From: Streptomyces anulatus
Lineage (GTDB): Bacteria > Actinomycetota > Actinomycetes > Streptomycetales > Streptomycetaceae
DNA length: 64,000 nucleotides
Direction of reading: 5' to 3'
NCBI RefSeq assembly: GCF_014650675.1
Contig: NZ_BMVK01000024.1
Location: 1 to 64,000, forward strand
Position numbers and translations under genes: made by a program. The notes beneath the pieces are model-generated. The model was not told the origin of the DNA and searched no databases. It worked only from the letters and a program-made list of their open reading frames with translations. Shown here in pieces: positions 7,115-16,082 of the stretch. Within the stretch, counting starts at the first letter, position 1. Every line of letters begins with the position of its first letter.

Positions 7115-9447
7115 GTGATGAGGCATCGACATGGGTGCTGGAGCCTGGTACAGAGCTCATCATCGATGGTGAGGTGTGGCGGGTCGAGACGTGTCTGCCG
7201 CATCTGGGCCGCGTGACGCTGATTGGCGACGTGGGCGCGCCGTGGAAGGTGCAGCTGAGCGAGCTGATCCACCGACCAGGTTGCCGGCCGTCCACCCGGA
7301 CCTGCAAGGACCTCCCGGCCGCCAGCCGGGGCCGCCAGCCGAAGTCAATGACGGATCTGCAGCCGACTCAGCAAGAGCACGTGATGCGGCGGTTGCAGCA
7401 CATCCGGGAGGTGGAGACCGGCTACCGCAGCGGTGATCCGGACGCCGCGCTGCCGCACGAGCCTCTCCCGCAGTACGACCCGGAGACAACAACGCTGACG
7501 CAGCGGCGAAAGGCAAAGGAGGCCGAGCTGCGCATGGCGAGGGCGATAGATCCTGCGCTGGCGAAGTCGCTGGCTCTGCACAGGGTCAGTCTGAGGACAC
7601 TGGTGCGCTGGGACACAGCACGGCGCAGACTGGGGCCGATCGGTCTCTCGGACGACCGGTGGCTGCGGGAAGCGACCGGGCACCGGATCACCCCGGAGGT
7701 GCGCGAGGCGCTGTTCGCCGTTCGTGATGAAAGCCTGCGGCGGGCGAAGCTGACAGCGCGGGACCGCGAGCGCCTCATCCACCAGTACGTACGAGAGACC
7801 TTCGGAGAGAAGACCAAGGTCCCCAGCTACGACGTGCTACGCCGGGTGTGGCGGGACTGGTTCGGCTCCAACGGCGGGCGGCAGCGCTACGCACGCTCCG
7901 CAGCCATGGCGCAGAAGAACGCGACGGGCCGGCACGTGGTGGTGCACCGGCCCGGACAGGTGGTAGCCCTGGACACGACAGTGCTGCCGGTGAAGATCCT
8001 GGAAGGCGTGTTCGGCGATCCCGTCTCTGTCCATCTCACGCTGGCACTCGACGTGTACACGCATTCGATCGTGGCGTTCCGGCTCAGCCTGGTCTCCGAC
8101 GCCTCGATCGACGTGGCGATGGTGCTGCGGGACATGACGATGCCGCTGCCTATGCGCCCGGACTGGGGCGAGGACATGCAGTGGGCCTACCCGGGCATCC
8201 CGGGCACGCTGGTGGCCGACTTCGCCGGGTACGAGGTGGCCGGGCTGCCGTTCTTCGCCCCGGAGACTGTGACCACCGACCATGGCTCCGTCTACCGCAA
8301 CCACCACCTTGTCGAGGTCCAGCGGGTCCTCGGCACGAACATCAAACCGAGCCGGGTGCTGCGCCCCACCGACAAGAAGGCCGTGGAGCGGGCCTTCGGT
8401 GCCATCCAATCGCTGCTGTTCGCTCTTCTGCTCGGCTACCAGGGCGTGGATACCGCCGACCGCGGCGTGGACCCGGAGGCCGACGCCTGCCTGACCGTGG
8501 CGGAGATGGAGCACATCATTGCCACCTGGATCGTAGGGATCTGGCAGAACCGCCGCTTCGACTCCTACGCGCCGAGCTGGGACCCAGGCGGCGACCACAG
8601 CCCGAACAGCCTGTTCGCCGCCTCTATGACGCAAAGCGGTTTCGCCCTGCGGATCCCCTCGCCCGAGCTGTACTACCAGCTCCTGCCCAGCCACCAGGTC
8701 ATGATCCACGGCAAGCGCGGCGTGAAGATCAAAAACCTGTGGTACGACGGCGAAGCCCTGGACCCGTACCGCGGGAAGCTCTCCCGGCGCGGAGGCAAAG
8801 CGAAGAACCGCTACGTCATCCGCCGGGACCCGCGCGATCCATGTTTCGTCTTCTTCCAGGATCCGCTGACGCACGACTGGCACACCTTGCGCTGGGTGGG
8901 CCTGCCCGAAGAGGGACAGTTCCCCGCTTTCAGCGACGCCCGCGTCCGTGAAGCCATGCGCGAACTACGCAAGCGCGGGCTGGCACCGAAGTCGGACAGT
9001 GAGCTCCTCCCGGTCCTCCTCGAAGTGATCGGCGGGAAGATCCCCGTCGATCAGTGGCCGACTCAACTGACCAAGAAGCAGCGCACCGAGCACGCCCGCG
9101 AAGTGACTCAGGCCGCGGCAGCCGCGGCTGACCGCCCCGCCGGCGCCACAGTGGCCCAGCCGGCACCCGCCTCGATTCCTGCAGCGCGGACCGGCTCCGA
9201 CGACGGGAAGGTCGTCCCGCTGCGCTGGCGCGAGCGCGCCGAACAAGGCCAGGACGCGGTCACCAACGAGCGTCGACGACGTCGTGAAATCGCCGTCCCC
9301 GAACGCCCGGCTCCACCACCACAGGACCTGTCAGCGCGGCTGCGCGCCACCAGCCTGCTGGCCCTGCCCGACGACGACTTCGACGACGGCACAGACGCGA
9401 CCGCTGCTGCGGCAGCCGCCGCAGCCCAGGAAGAGGTCAGCCAGTGA
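7111..9447 (+). CDS. tnsB: TnsB-like DDE transposase (Mu/retroviral integrase fold)
   Basis: A 778-residue transposase carrying out 3' strand cleavage and joining. The integrase-type catalytic triad is visible: D288 in VVALDTT, D390 in VTTDHGS and E426 in KKAVERAF, with 35 residues between the last two. DNA-binding helical domains precede it (about 100-260) and a Mu C-terminal-like beta domain follows (about 520-630, KIKNLWYDGEALDPYRGK). The tail ends in an alanine-rich stretch. The ATG at 7111 overlaps the tnsA stop. A frame-compatible upstream extension to 6835 is a shadow of tnsA. The protein should recognise the repeats at 14717-14746. Confidence 0.92.
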   Translation: MSDEASTWVLEPGTELIIDGEVWRVETCLPHLGRVTLIGDVGAPWKVQLSELIHRPGCRPSTRTCKDLPAASRGRQPKSMTDLQPTQQEHVMRRLQHIREVETGYRSGDPDAALPHEPLPQYDPETTTLTQRRKAKEAELRMARAIDPALAKSLALHRVSLRTLVRWDTARRRLGPIGLSDDRWLREATGHRITPEVREALFAVRDESLRRAKLTARDRERLIHQYVRETFGEKTKVPSYDVLRRVWRDWFGSNGGRQRYARSAAMAQKNATGRHVVVHRPGQVVALDTTVLPVKILEGVFGDPVSVHLTLALDVYTHSIVAFRLSLVSDASIDVAMVLRDMTMPLPMRPDWGEDMQWAYPGIPGTLVADFAGYEVAGLPFFAPETVTTDHGSVYRNHHLVEVQRVLGTNIKPSRVLRPTDKKAVERAFGAIQSLLFALLLGYQGVDTADRGVDPEADACLTVAEMEHIIATWIVGIWQNRRFDSYAPSWDPGGDHSPNSLFAASMTQSGFALRIPSPELYYQLLPSHQVMIHGKRGVKIKNLWYDGEALDPYRGKLSRRGGKAKNRYVIRRDPRDPCFVFFQDPLTHDWHTLRWVGLPEEGQFPAFSDARVREAMRELRKRGLAPKSDSELLPVLLEVIGGKIPVDQWPTQLTKKQRTEHAREVTQAAAAAADRPAGATVAQPAPASIPAARTGSDDGKVVPLRWRERAEQGQDAVTNERRRRREIAVPERPAPPPQDLSARLRATSLLALPDDDFDDGTDATAAAAAAAAQEEVSQ

Positions 9448-10697
9448 ATGCCCCGTACGACGGTCCCTCGTTTCTCCCTGGCCCGCCCATCGACCGCACC
9501 ACCTGGGAGGGCTGGCGCCGCTGGTGCGCGACCCGCAATGTCTTCATCCCCGCGCCCGTGCTGATGGCAACTGAGTTCGCTCTCAAGTCAAAGCGCCAGA
9601 AACGCCTCTACAACCTGCACCGGCTCGCCACCCACAGCAGCCTGCCCGTCGATGTGACTCCGATGAGCGAGCGCGTCGCCGACGCTGTCCTTGCCCGCGT
9701 CGAGGACGGCGCGTTCAGCCACAAGGCTTGCACACGCGGCGGCATCATGGTCAATGGCGACGGCGCCCAAGGCAAGACCGAGACGGTGTGTGAGGCGTTG
9801 GCCGTCTTCGAAGAGACGTGGATGGCCCTCAACAACTACATGAACCCGGATGCCATGCCCGGCACCCGCGACCTGGTCGCCCCCGTCGCTTACGTACGCT
9901 GCCCGGTCAAGGCCACCCCGATCTCCACTTGCCAGCGCATCCTCGACTTCTACGGCGAGGACTACAAGGGCATGCGCCTGGAGGATCTGGTGCGCACCGT
10001 CAAGACCGCCATCGTCGAACACGCCACCAGAGCACTCGTCATCGACGACATCACTCGCCTCAAACTCCACCGGGAAGCCGACCAGGACGTCCTCGACCTA
10101 ATCCGCGAAATGATGAGCATGCCCGTAACGCTCGTTCTCGTCGGCGTCGGTATCCCCGCCTCCGGCCTGCTGCGCGAGGGCCGTCGCGACCCCAAGACCC
10201 TGGAATGGATCTACCAGCCGATCAAGGACCGCGGCCGCAGTCCGAACGATCACGCCGCCGGCCAGCACGAGCGGCGCTTCCAGATCGTCGACCTCGACCC
10301 GTTCCGCTACACCGATGGACCGGAGATGGCCGCCTGGCTGAATCATCTGGCCCGCTTGGAAGGGCACCTGCGGTTGCTGAACGAAACCGAGGGAATGCTG
10401 ACCGGAGACGACATGCCTGAGTACCTGTTCAACCGCACCGGCGGCGTGGTCGGCGTGCTGGAGAAACTCATCCAGCACGGCTGTCGGCGGGCCATCGAGG
10501 ACAAGAGCGAGCGGCTGACGAAGGAGCTGTTCAATCAGTTCACCGTCACTCCCGGCGACATGCCCGACCTGGACGCGGAGTCCGGCGAGCAGCCCAAGAT
10601 CCCACAGCACAAGCCCACTGATGGGAAGAAGAAGCCGAAGGGCCGCAACACCGTCTTCGATGATGACGGCCCCGCCGCGGCCGGGGAGGCAGGCTGA
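9444..10697 (+). CDS. tnsC: TnsC/TniB-like AAA+ ATPase transposition regulator
   Basis: A 417-residue AAA+ ATPase that would link target recognition to the transposase. Walker A is GDGAQGKT with K111, and Walker B is LVIDDI with D201-D202. VLVGVGIPAS nearby serves as a sensor-like strand. An N-terminal segment (about 1-80) probably contacts TniQ or TnsB. The C-terminal 40 residues are lysine- and proline-rich and likely disordered. The GTG start at 9444 overlaps the tnsB stop (GTGA). The gene is flanked by tnsB and tniQ as in Tn7 and Tn5053-type operons. Confidence 0.88.
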   Translation: MNAPYDGPSFLPGPPIDRTTWEGWRRWCATRNVFIPAPVLMATEFALKSKRQKRLYNLHRLATHSSLPVDVTPMSERVADAVLARVEDGAFSHKACTRGGIMVNGDGAQGKTETVCEALAVFEETWMALNNYMNPDAMPGTRDLVAPVAYVRCPVKATPISTCQRILDFYGEDYKGMRLEDLVRTVKTAIVEHATRALVIDDITRLKLHREADQDVLDLIREMMSMPVTLVLVGVGIPASGLLREGRRDPKTLEWIYQPIKDRGRSPNDHAAGQHERRFQIVDLDPFRYTDGPEMAAWLNHLARLEGHLRLLNETEGMLTGDDMPEYLFNRTGGVVGVLEKLIQHGCRRAIEDKSERLTKELFNQFTVTPGDMPDLDAESGEQPKIPQHKPTDGKKKPKGRNTVFDDDGPAAAGEAG

Positions 10698-10702
10698 CGG
10701 AG

Positions 10703-12631
10703 GTGACCGCCTGGCCGCTGGCTCGCGCTCTCAGTCCGCTCCCAGAGGAATCACTACCCGGCCTGCTCCTGCGGCTGGCGTACCGCACGGAACGCTCGCC
10801 CGCCAGGATTGCACGCCTGTGCGGACTGATCCATCGCCAGAATCGGCTCCCGGGCGAGTACCTGTTCTCGCTGCCCGCCGATCGGATCCGACCGTTCGCC
10901 TCGGCTGCCCGTTTGAACGCGCAGGAGGCCAACGCCCTGACGCTGTCCCCCTTTGCCGCCGTCTACCCGCCCCTGGCCTCAGCCCGGACGGACGGCAGCC
11001 GCAACACCACGGCCGTGCGGAAGTCGTGGGCTGCCAGCATGTTCAGCCGATACTGCGCCGCCTGTCTCTCCGGGGACGGAAGCCCCGTCCAGACTCTCTA
11101 CGGCGGTCCCTGGAAACTGCGCTGGCATCTGCCCGTCTCCTACGCCTGCCTCACGCACCGCACCTTGCTCTCCCATACATGCCCGAACTGCGGGGGTACA
11201 CCGAATCGACCGACGAATACAGAGCGTCAAGGACTGATCACTCATCGCACCACGACCGGGTTGCACCCTGCCCAATGCCGGCGCCTTCTGCCGGATGGCC
11301 ACGGCGCTCCGGCCGCTCCCTGCGCTGCCCGCCTGGACCACGACCGCCGGGCCGAGCCCCTGTCCGAGGCCGACATGGCCCTGATGTTTGCCCTGCAGCA
11401 CCGCATTGACCAGCATCTGATGCCTGTCCGATCCGACGCCGATGCAGGCCACGTCGGCTCGGATCCCTCCTTCTTTCCCGATCTCATCATCGCTGCACAT
11501 CTCATCCGGCTCAGCTGGCCGGACAGCGCTCCATACACGACCTCGACGTCAATGGCCGATCTGATCGACGGCCACGTCTCCTCCGCTGTCACTCCCCGCC
11601 GCACCCCTGAGCCCGCCCGGCGCACGCCCACCGTCTGGGATGCCCCCGAAGTCCCAGCCGAATGCGCCGCGGTGCTCCTTGCCGCCGACAACCTCCTCGG
11701 TCGCGAGGAGCGTGATGACGCCGGGATGACCGAACGCGTCCGCCCGCTCGCTGCCTCCGCGTTCAGCCGTCATCCAGCCAACACCGGCGCCGCATTGCGG
11801 CGCATGCACGTCTCCCCCTCGATGGCGCGTGCCCTGCTGGGCCGCGCCCAGGGGTTCTACCGTGCCGGTGGCCACCGGCACGCGCGACAGAGCCTTCCCT
11901 CACGCGAAAGCTGCTTCCAGATCGGGCACGTGCCGGCTCTCCTGCCCCAGGAGTGGCTCTCCGCCCACTTCGGCGACCTGTTGTCCCACTGGACGCACCT
12001 CACCGACTGGAGGATGCGACACCTGCGGCGCGTTGCAACGCTCAAGCTCGCGGAGATGAGCGGCGGCGGCACCTGGCCCGACTGCGCGAAGGCCCTCGAC
12101 ATCCCGTGGAACACCGCACAGCAGTCCCTCACAGTCATCAGGCAGGAGCTGAATTCACGGGAACTGTGGCCGGAGTTCGAACGGTCCGTCGAAAGCGTGG
12201 CCATCCACATGGACCAGCACACGGATCGCGTCCACTACGGACGACGCCGGGAACTTCTCTCGACCTGGCAGATCCCGGCTGACGACTGGACCGAACTGTG
12301 CTGCGGCCTTCCGCGGTTCCGCCAAGGAGCCACCTCCCCCTCCCGTGACACCGCGACCGTGCTGATCTGGACCCATGTCACCCAGGGCGATCACCTTCAC
12401 AGCCCCCTGCTCGGCGACCTGAGGGAATCGGGCCGCAGCACCCAGCGCCTGGTCGCATCGATCAACCAACTCCGCACCCCAGCCAACCGCAAAGGCGGCA
12501 AACACGAGCTCCTGCACCGCCTCGAAACGTACTCCGGCCTCCTGTCCGCCGCCTGCGACCAGCCGGCTGCCGCGCTGCACAACGCGAGCCCCGGCGTCCA
12601 GGCGACGAGCAGCCGGACACAGGCCAGTTGA
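10703..12631 (+). CDS. tniQ: TniQ/TnsD-like target-selection protein, copy 1
   Basis: A 642-residue TniQ-family protein. The family N-terminus ARALSPLPEESLPGLLLRLA is followed by a zinc-ribbon formed by C118-x2-C121 and C160-x2-C163, with WKLRWHLP between. The C-terminal half has helix-turn-helix-like segments (RVATLKLAEMSGGGTWPDCA), as in TnsD proteins that bind a fixed chromosomal site. The start is a GTG 5 bases after tnsC; the GGAGG at that point overlaps the start codon, so the ribosome probably uses GGGGAGG at about 10682 or arrives by coupling. It is homologous to the next gene. Confidence 0.82.
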   Translation: MTAWPLARALSPLPEESLPGLLLRLAYRTERSPARIARLCGLIHRQNRLPGEYLFSLPADRIRPFASAARLNAQEANALTLSPFAAVYPPLASARTDGSRNTTAVRKSWAASMFSRYCAACLSGDGSPVQTLYGGPWKLRWHLPVSYACLTHRTLLSHTCPNCGGTPNRPTNTERQGLITHRTTTGLHPAQCRRLLPDGHGAPAAPCAARLDHDRRAEPLSEADMALMFALQHRIDQHLMPVRSDADAGHVGSDPSFFPDLIIAAHLIRLSWPDSAPYTTSTSMADLIDGHVSSAVTPRRTPEPARRTPTVWDAPEVPAECAAVLLAADNLLGREERDDAGMTERVRPLAASAFSRHPANTGAALRRMHVSPSMARALLGRAQGFYRAGGHRHARQSLPSRESCFQIGHVPALLPQEWLSAHFGDLLSHWTHLTDWRMRHLRRVATLKLAEMSGGGTWPDCAKALDIPWNTAQQSLTVIRQELNSRELWPEFERSVESVAIHMDQHTDRVHYGRRRELLSTWQIPADDWTELCCGLPRFRQGATSPSRDTATVLIWTHVTQGDHLHSPLLGDLRESGRSTQRLVASINQLRTPANRKGGKHELLHRLETYSGLLSAACDQPAAALHNASPGVQATSSRTQAS

Positions 12632-12700
12632 GATCACGCTCACACCGCCCCAGCTCCATGCTCCACAAAACCCCGCCCCTACAGCGCCGAGGTTGCCGCC

Positions 12701-14644
12701 GTGCCCGACAGCGACCAGCATCGCCGACTCGCCCGAAGCCTCTCACCGCTACCAGAAGAGTCCCTGCCCGGCTTCCTTCTCCGTCTCTCCCACAGGCTGG
12801 ACCGACCACCGCTCCGCATCGCACAACGCCTCGGCCTCACCACGAGGCACCACCGGCTCCCCTACGCCCACCTTCACTCCCTGCCCGATGACCTGGTACT
12901 GCCTTTCGCTGCGATGACGCACCTCACAGCCCAGGAGACTCAGGCACTGACACTGCGACGCTTTTCCACGACATACCCAGCCCTGCTCACGATCCGAGCG
13001 GGCACGCATCGGGCCAGGGGACCGGCGACGGTCGGCTGGAATATGACACCGTCCAGCCGCTACTGCCCCCCATGCCTACGCGGTAACGGCAGCCCCATCC
13101 AGAACACCCTCGGAGGCGCATGGCAACTGCGCTGGCACCTCCCCATCGTCTTCGCATGCACCCGGCACAAAAGGCTCCTTGAGCACGAATGCCCGTCCTG
13201 CCTCCTTTCCCTCAACAACCCCGAGCGGCGGCGCGTCGCACTGATCAAGCAACCGAACATCGAAGGCTTGCACCCGCTTCAGTGCCGAAACGCCGAAAAC
13301 CCGCCGGGCGGCAACCCCATACCCAGCACCGGTCCCGTCTGCGGTGCCCGCCTGGACCACATAGACAGCCACAGAAATTCACCCTTTACACCGGAAGACC
13401 TTCAACTGCTGCTCAATCTCCAAAAGCGCATCGACGGACGATTGAATCTGCCCGTCAACAGTGCTCACGCTTCCCCCGCAGCCGACACCTACTTCCATGA
13501 CCTCATCACCGCCACGCGCCTCATCAAAATCAGCTGGCCAACCGGACACCACCTCTTGCCCACCGACACTCTGGCCGCGATCGTCGATGCACACATCGCA
13601 CCGTTCCTCTCCAGCTATTCACAGGACCAGGGAGCAACAATCGCAGGAGTTCGGACGGCCCCGACGGATCCTGCGACATCCGGCGCACTACTCCTCGCCG
13701 CCGACAATCTCATTACAGACCGCGACATGTGGACCCTCACCGAAAAGGTAGGGCCCCTCGCCGCCGAAACATACAGGCGTTCAAAGCCATACGCGAGTAA
13801 GATCGCCCAAGAACCGGGCATCTCCAATGAATTCGCACGGGCAATGTCACCACGCGACCCCAATTCACGCAAAACCAACATCCTTTACCGAAAACTGCGA
13901 CACAATTACACCTTCACCATCGCCCAAGTCCCGGCCTACCTGCCACGCTCCTGGCACCTGACGCACTTCGCAAAGCTCCGCGCACAGCTCCCCAACATCA
14001 CATATCGTGACGACCGGCTCCTGCGCCGCGGAGCCGCATTCCGGCTCGCGGAACTCGCGTCGGGGCAGACATGGTCGGATTGCGCAATATCCCTGGGCAT
14101 CTCTCCAGGAGTGGGAGCCAACGCACAACGCATGCTTGGGCACAGACTCACCGACGCGCGGCTGTGGCCGCTCTTCACTCACATCGTCGAGGAAATCGCG
14201 GACGACCTCGACGCCCAGAAGAACCGAATCGACTACGCCAACCGCCGGCTCAGAATGGGAAGCTGGTGCATACCCGACACCGACCGGGACCGCCTCTTCG
14301 ACAACCTCCACCGGCTTGAGCGCCTGCAGACCCAGATGGTTCCGCGCTTCATGTCGATCGTCGTGTGGAGCGATGTCACGCGGGGTGAACCATCGCGGTC
14401 CCCCTTCGCGGTCGCGGTACGCAGCACCGACGACACCCAAGCCCTCACCACACTGATAGGCCACTTCCACGAGGCCAACCTCGGCCACGGCCAGCGATTC
14501 CGACTGCGGCAGCGCCTAGCTCTATATGCGACGTACCTGGCAAGGTCCTGCGACCAAAACGAGGACCTGTCCGTTGACACGGACCTCGTATTAGCGCAAG
14601 AAGCAGACACGTACAGCCCGAGGGCCCCCGACCCGCTTGGCTAA
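12701..14644 (+). CDS. tniQ: TniQ/TnsD-like target-selection protein, copy 2
   Basis: A 647-residue paralogue of the preceding protein: ARSLSPLPEESLPGFLLRLS at the N-terminus, zinc-ribbon C122-x2-C125 and C164-x2-C167, and similar motifs along the whole length (GALLLAADNLI against AVLLAADNLLG). The GTG start follows a GAGG site. The coding sequence is visibly less GC-rich toward its 3' end than its neighbours. It is the gene nearest the element end. Two TniQ proteins could provide two target-choice pathways, or act as a heteromeric complex. Which of them recognises the acyl-CoA dehydrogenase end cannot be told from sequence. Confidence 0.8.
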   Translation: MPDSDQHRRLARSLSPLPEESLPGFLLRLSHRLDRPPLRIAQRLGLTTRHHRLPYAHLHSLPDDLVLPFAAMTHLTAQETQALTLRRFSTTYPALLTIRAGTHRARGPATVGWNMTPSSRYCPPCLRGNGSPIQNTLGGAWQLRWHLPIVFACTRHKRLLEHECPSCLLSLNNPERRRVALIKQPNIEGLHPLQCRNAENPPGGNPIPSTGPVCGARLDHIDSHRNSPFTPEDLQLLLNLQKRIDGRLNLPVNSAHASPAADTYFHDLITATRLIKISWPTGHHLLPTDTLAAIVDAHIAPFLSSYSQDQGATIAGVRTAPTDPATSGALLLAADNLITDRDMWTLTEKVGPLAAETYRRSKPYASKIAQEPGISNEFARAMSPRDPNSRKTNILYRKLRHNYTFTIAQVPAYLPRSWHLTHFAKLRAQLPNITYRDDRLLRRGAAFRLAELASGQTWSDCAISLGISPGVGANAQRMLGHRLTDARLWPLFTHIVEEIADDLDAQKNRIDYANRRLRMGSWCIPDTDRDRLFDNLHRLERLQTQMVPRFMSIVVWSDVTRGEPSRSPFAVAVRSTDDTQALTTLIGHFHEANLGHGQRFRLRQRLALYATYLARSCDQNEDLSVDTDLVLAQEADTYSPRAPDPLG

Positions 14645-14716
14645 AGCTGCAGGTCAAACGCCCTCTGCCGCCAAAGGCCAGCGGGTACACGTCGTACTGA
14701 CTATAGGCAGCAGCCA

Positions 14717-14763
14717 GTGCCAACTATCCCGCTCTTGTGCCAACTAAAAAGCCTCGTCACACA
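14717..14763 (-). repeat. Tn7-like element terminus with two TnsB-type repeats
   Basis: GTGCCAACTA occurs at 14717-14726 and again at 14737-14746, exactly 20 bp apart, followed by an A-run and ending GTCACACA at 14763. Read from outside inward (minus strand) the end starts 5'-TGTGTGACGAG, matching the TGT start of Tn7/Tn5053-family ends. The AT content is higher than in flanking DNA. No second terminus with TAGTTGGCAC on the plus strand was found leftward in the window. Confidence 0.65.
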
Positions 14764-14768
14764 TCCCC

Positions 14769-15947
14769 TCACCGCCGCACGCGCGGCATCCCCAACCCGA
14801 TCCACGAGATGATCTCCCGCTGGATCTCGTTGTTGCCGCCGCCGAAGGTGAAGATCACGGCCGACCGGTAGCCGCGTTCCAGTTCGCCGTGGAGCACCGC
14901 ACCGGCCGAGCCCTCCTTCAGCGCGCCCGCGGAGCCGACGACCTCCATCAGCCAGGCGTAGGCGTCCCGGCGCGCCTCGGAGCCGTAGACCTTGACCGCC
15001 GAGGCGTCCTGGGGGGTGAGCGTGCCGTCCTGGAGGGCCGCGACCATCTGCCAGTTGAGCAGTTTCATCGCGTCGAGGCGGGTGTGGGTGCGGGCGAGCA
15101 GGGCGCGGACCCAGCCGAGGTCGATGACCCGGCGGCCGTCGGCGAGCTTGGTGTCGGAGGCCCAGCGCTGGACGTTGTGCAGGGCGCGGACGGCCATCGT
15201 GCCGTGGGCGGCGAGAGTGACGCGCTCGTGGTTGAGCTGGTTGGTGATGAGCCGCCAGCCCTTGTTCTCCTCGCCGACGCGGCGGGACACCGGGACCCGG
15301 ATGTTCTCGTAGTAGCTCGCGGTCGTGTCGTGCGAGGCGAGGGTGTTGATCAGGGTGCAGGAGTAGCCCGGGTCGCTCGTGGGGACGAGGAGCATGGTGA
15401 TGCCCTTGTGGGGCGGGGCGTCGGGATCGGTGCGCACGGCGAGCCAGACCCAGTCGGCGGTGTCGCCGTTGGTGGTCCAGATCTTCTGTCCGTCGACGAC
15501 GTACTCGTCGCCGTCGCGGACGGCGCGGGTCTTCAGGGCGGCGAGGTCGGTGCCGGCGTCCGGTTCGCTGTAGCCGATCGCGAAGTCGATCTCCCCGGCC
15601 AGGATGCCGGGCAGGAAGTGGGCCTTCTGCTCGTCGGTGCCGAACTGCATGATCGTGGGTCCGACGGTGTTCAGCGCCATCAGCGGCAGCGGTACGCCGG
15701 CCTGGGCGGCCTCGTCGAAGAAGATGAACTGTTCCATCGGGGTCAGCCCCCGGCCCCCGTACTCCTTCGGCCAGCCGACCCCCAGCCAGCCGTCCGCGCC
15801 GAGCCTGCGGACCGTGTCGCGGTAGAAGCGTTTCTGTGCGGCGGGCTCCGCGTAGCGGGCGTAGGCGTTGTCGGGCACCAGGGTCGCGAAGTAGGTGCGC
15901 AGTTCGGTACGCAGCCGCTGCTGCTCAGGCGTGTATTCGAGGTGCAC
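14769..15947 (-). CDS. acyl-CoA dehydrogenase (FadE29/ChsE-like)
   Basis: A 392-residue FAD-dependent acyl-CoA dehydrogenase. It has an N-terminal helical domain (LEYTPEQQRLRTELRTYF), the FAD/substrate middle domain with IGYSEPDAGTDLAAL and GQKIWTT, and a C-terminal bundle ending FTFGGGNNEIQREIIS. It resembles the group acting on steroid side-chain or branched acyl-CoAs more than classical fatty-acid enzymes; this is a family impression. The GTG at 15947 directly follows a GGAGG site, so the 16-residue upstream extension is not used. The stop codon lies 5 bp from the Tn7-like element end. A KstR-like palindrome lies upstream. Confidence 0.88.
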   Translation of the reverse strand: MHLEYTPEQQRLRTELRTYFATLVPDNAYARYAEPAAQKRFYRDTVRRLGADGWLGVGWPKEYGGRGLTPMEQFIFFDEAAQAGVPLPLMALNTVGPTIMQFGTDEQKAHFLPGILAGEIDFAIGYSEPDAGTDLAALKTRAVRDGDEYVVDGQKIWTTNGDTADWVWLAVRTDPDAPPHKGITMLLVPTSDPGYSCTLINTLASHDTTASYYENIRVPVSRRVGEENKGWRLITNQLNHERVTLAAHGTMAVRALHNVQRWASDTKLADGRRVIDLGWVRALLARTHTRLDAMKLLNWQMVAALQDGTLTPQDASAVKVYGSEARRDAYAWLMEVVGSAGALKEGSAGAVLHGELERGYRSAVIFTFGGGNNEIQREIISWIGLGMPRVRR

Positions 15948-15999
15948 GGCCCCTCCAGAGTCTCGCTTCGGCGTCGTCCGTGTGCGGCGGCGCACACAG

Positions 16000-16013
16000 T
16001 AGAACGTGTTGCA
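16000..16013. promoter_or_regulatory. KstR-type operator upstream of acyl-CoA dehydrogenase
   Basis: TAGAACGTGTTGCA fits the TNNAACNNGTTNNA consensus of the TetR-family repressor KstR at every defined position. It lies 53 bp upstream of the acyl-CoA dehydrogenase start, in the promoter region of that gene. In mycobacteria KstR controls sterol catabolism; in this host a KstR-like regulator is only inferred. A short GTGTGCG/CGCACAC dyad lies just downstream of it on the transcript side. Confidence 0.5.
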
Positions 16014-16082
16014 AGAATCCGGAAGGGCCGGCGGGCGTCCGGCAGTTGCGCGAGACCGGCGGGCGGCCCCGGGGCCGAGCGG

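Larger units (their letters stand above)
6230..14763 (+). mobile_element. Tn7-like transposon: transposition genes and one element end
   Basis: Five co-directional, tightly coupled genes (tnsA-, tnsB-, tnsC/tniB-like and two tniQ-like) end next to a typical transposon terminus. The terminus read inward on the minus strand from 14763 starts TGTGTGACGAGGC and holds two copies of TAGTTGGCAC spaced 20 bp, as expected for TnsB-binding sites. The outer base pair lies 5 bp from the acyl-CoA dehydrogenase stop codon; those 5 bases (TCCCC, 14764-14768) could be one copy of a target duplication. The second end is not identifiable within the window, so the true extent to the left (cargo) is unknown. Confidence 0.8.
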
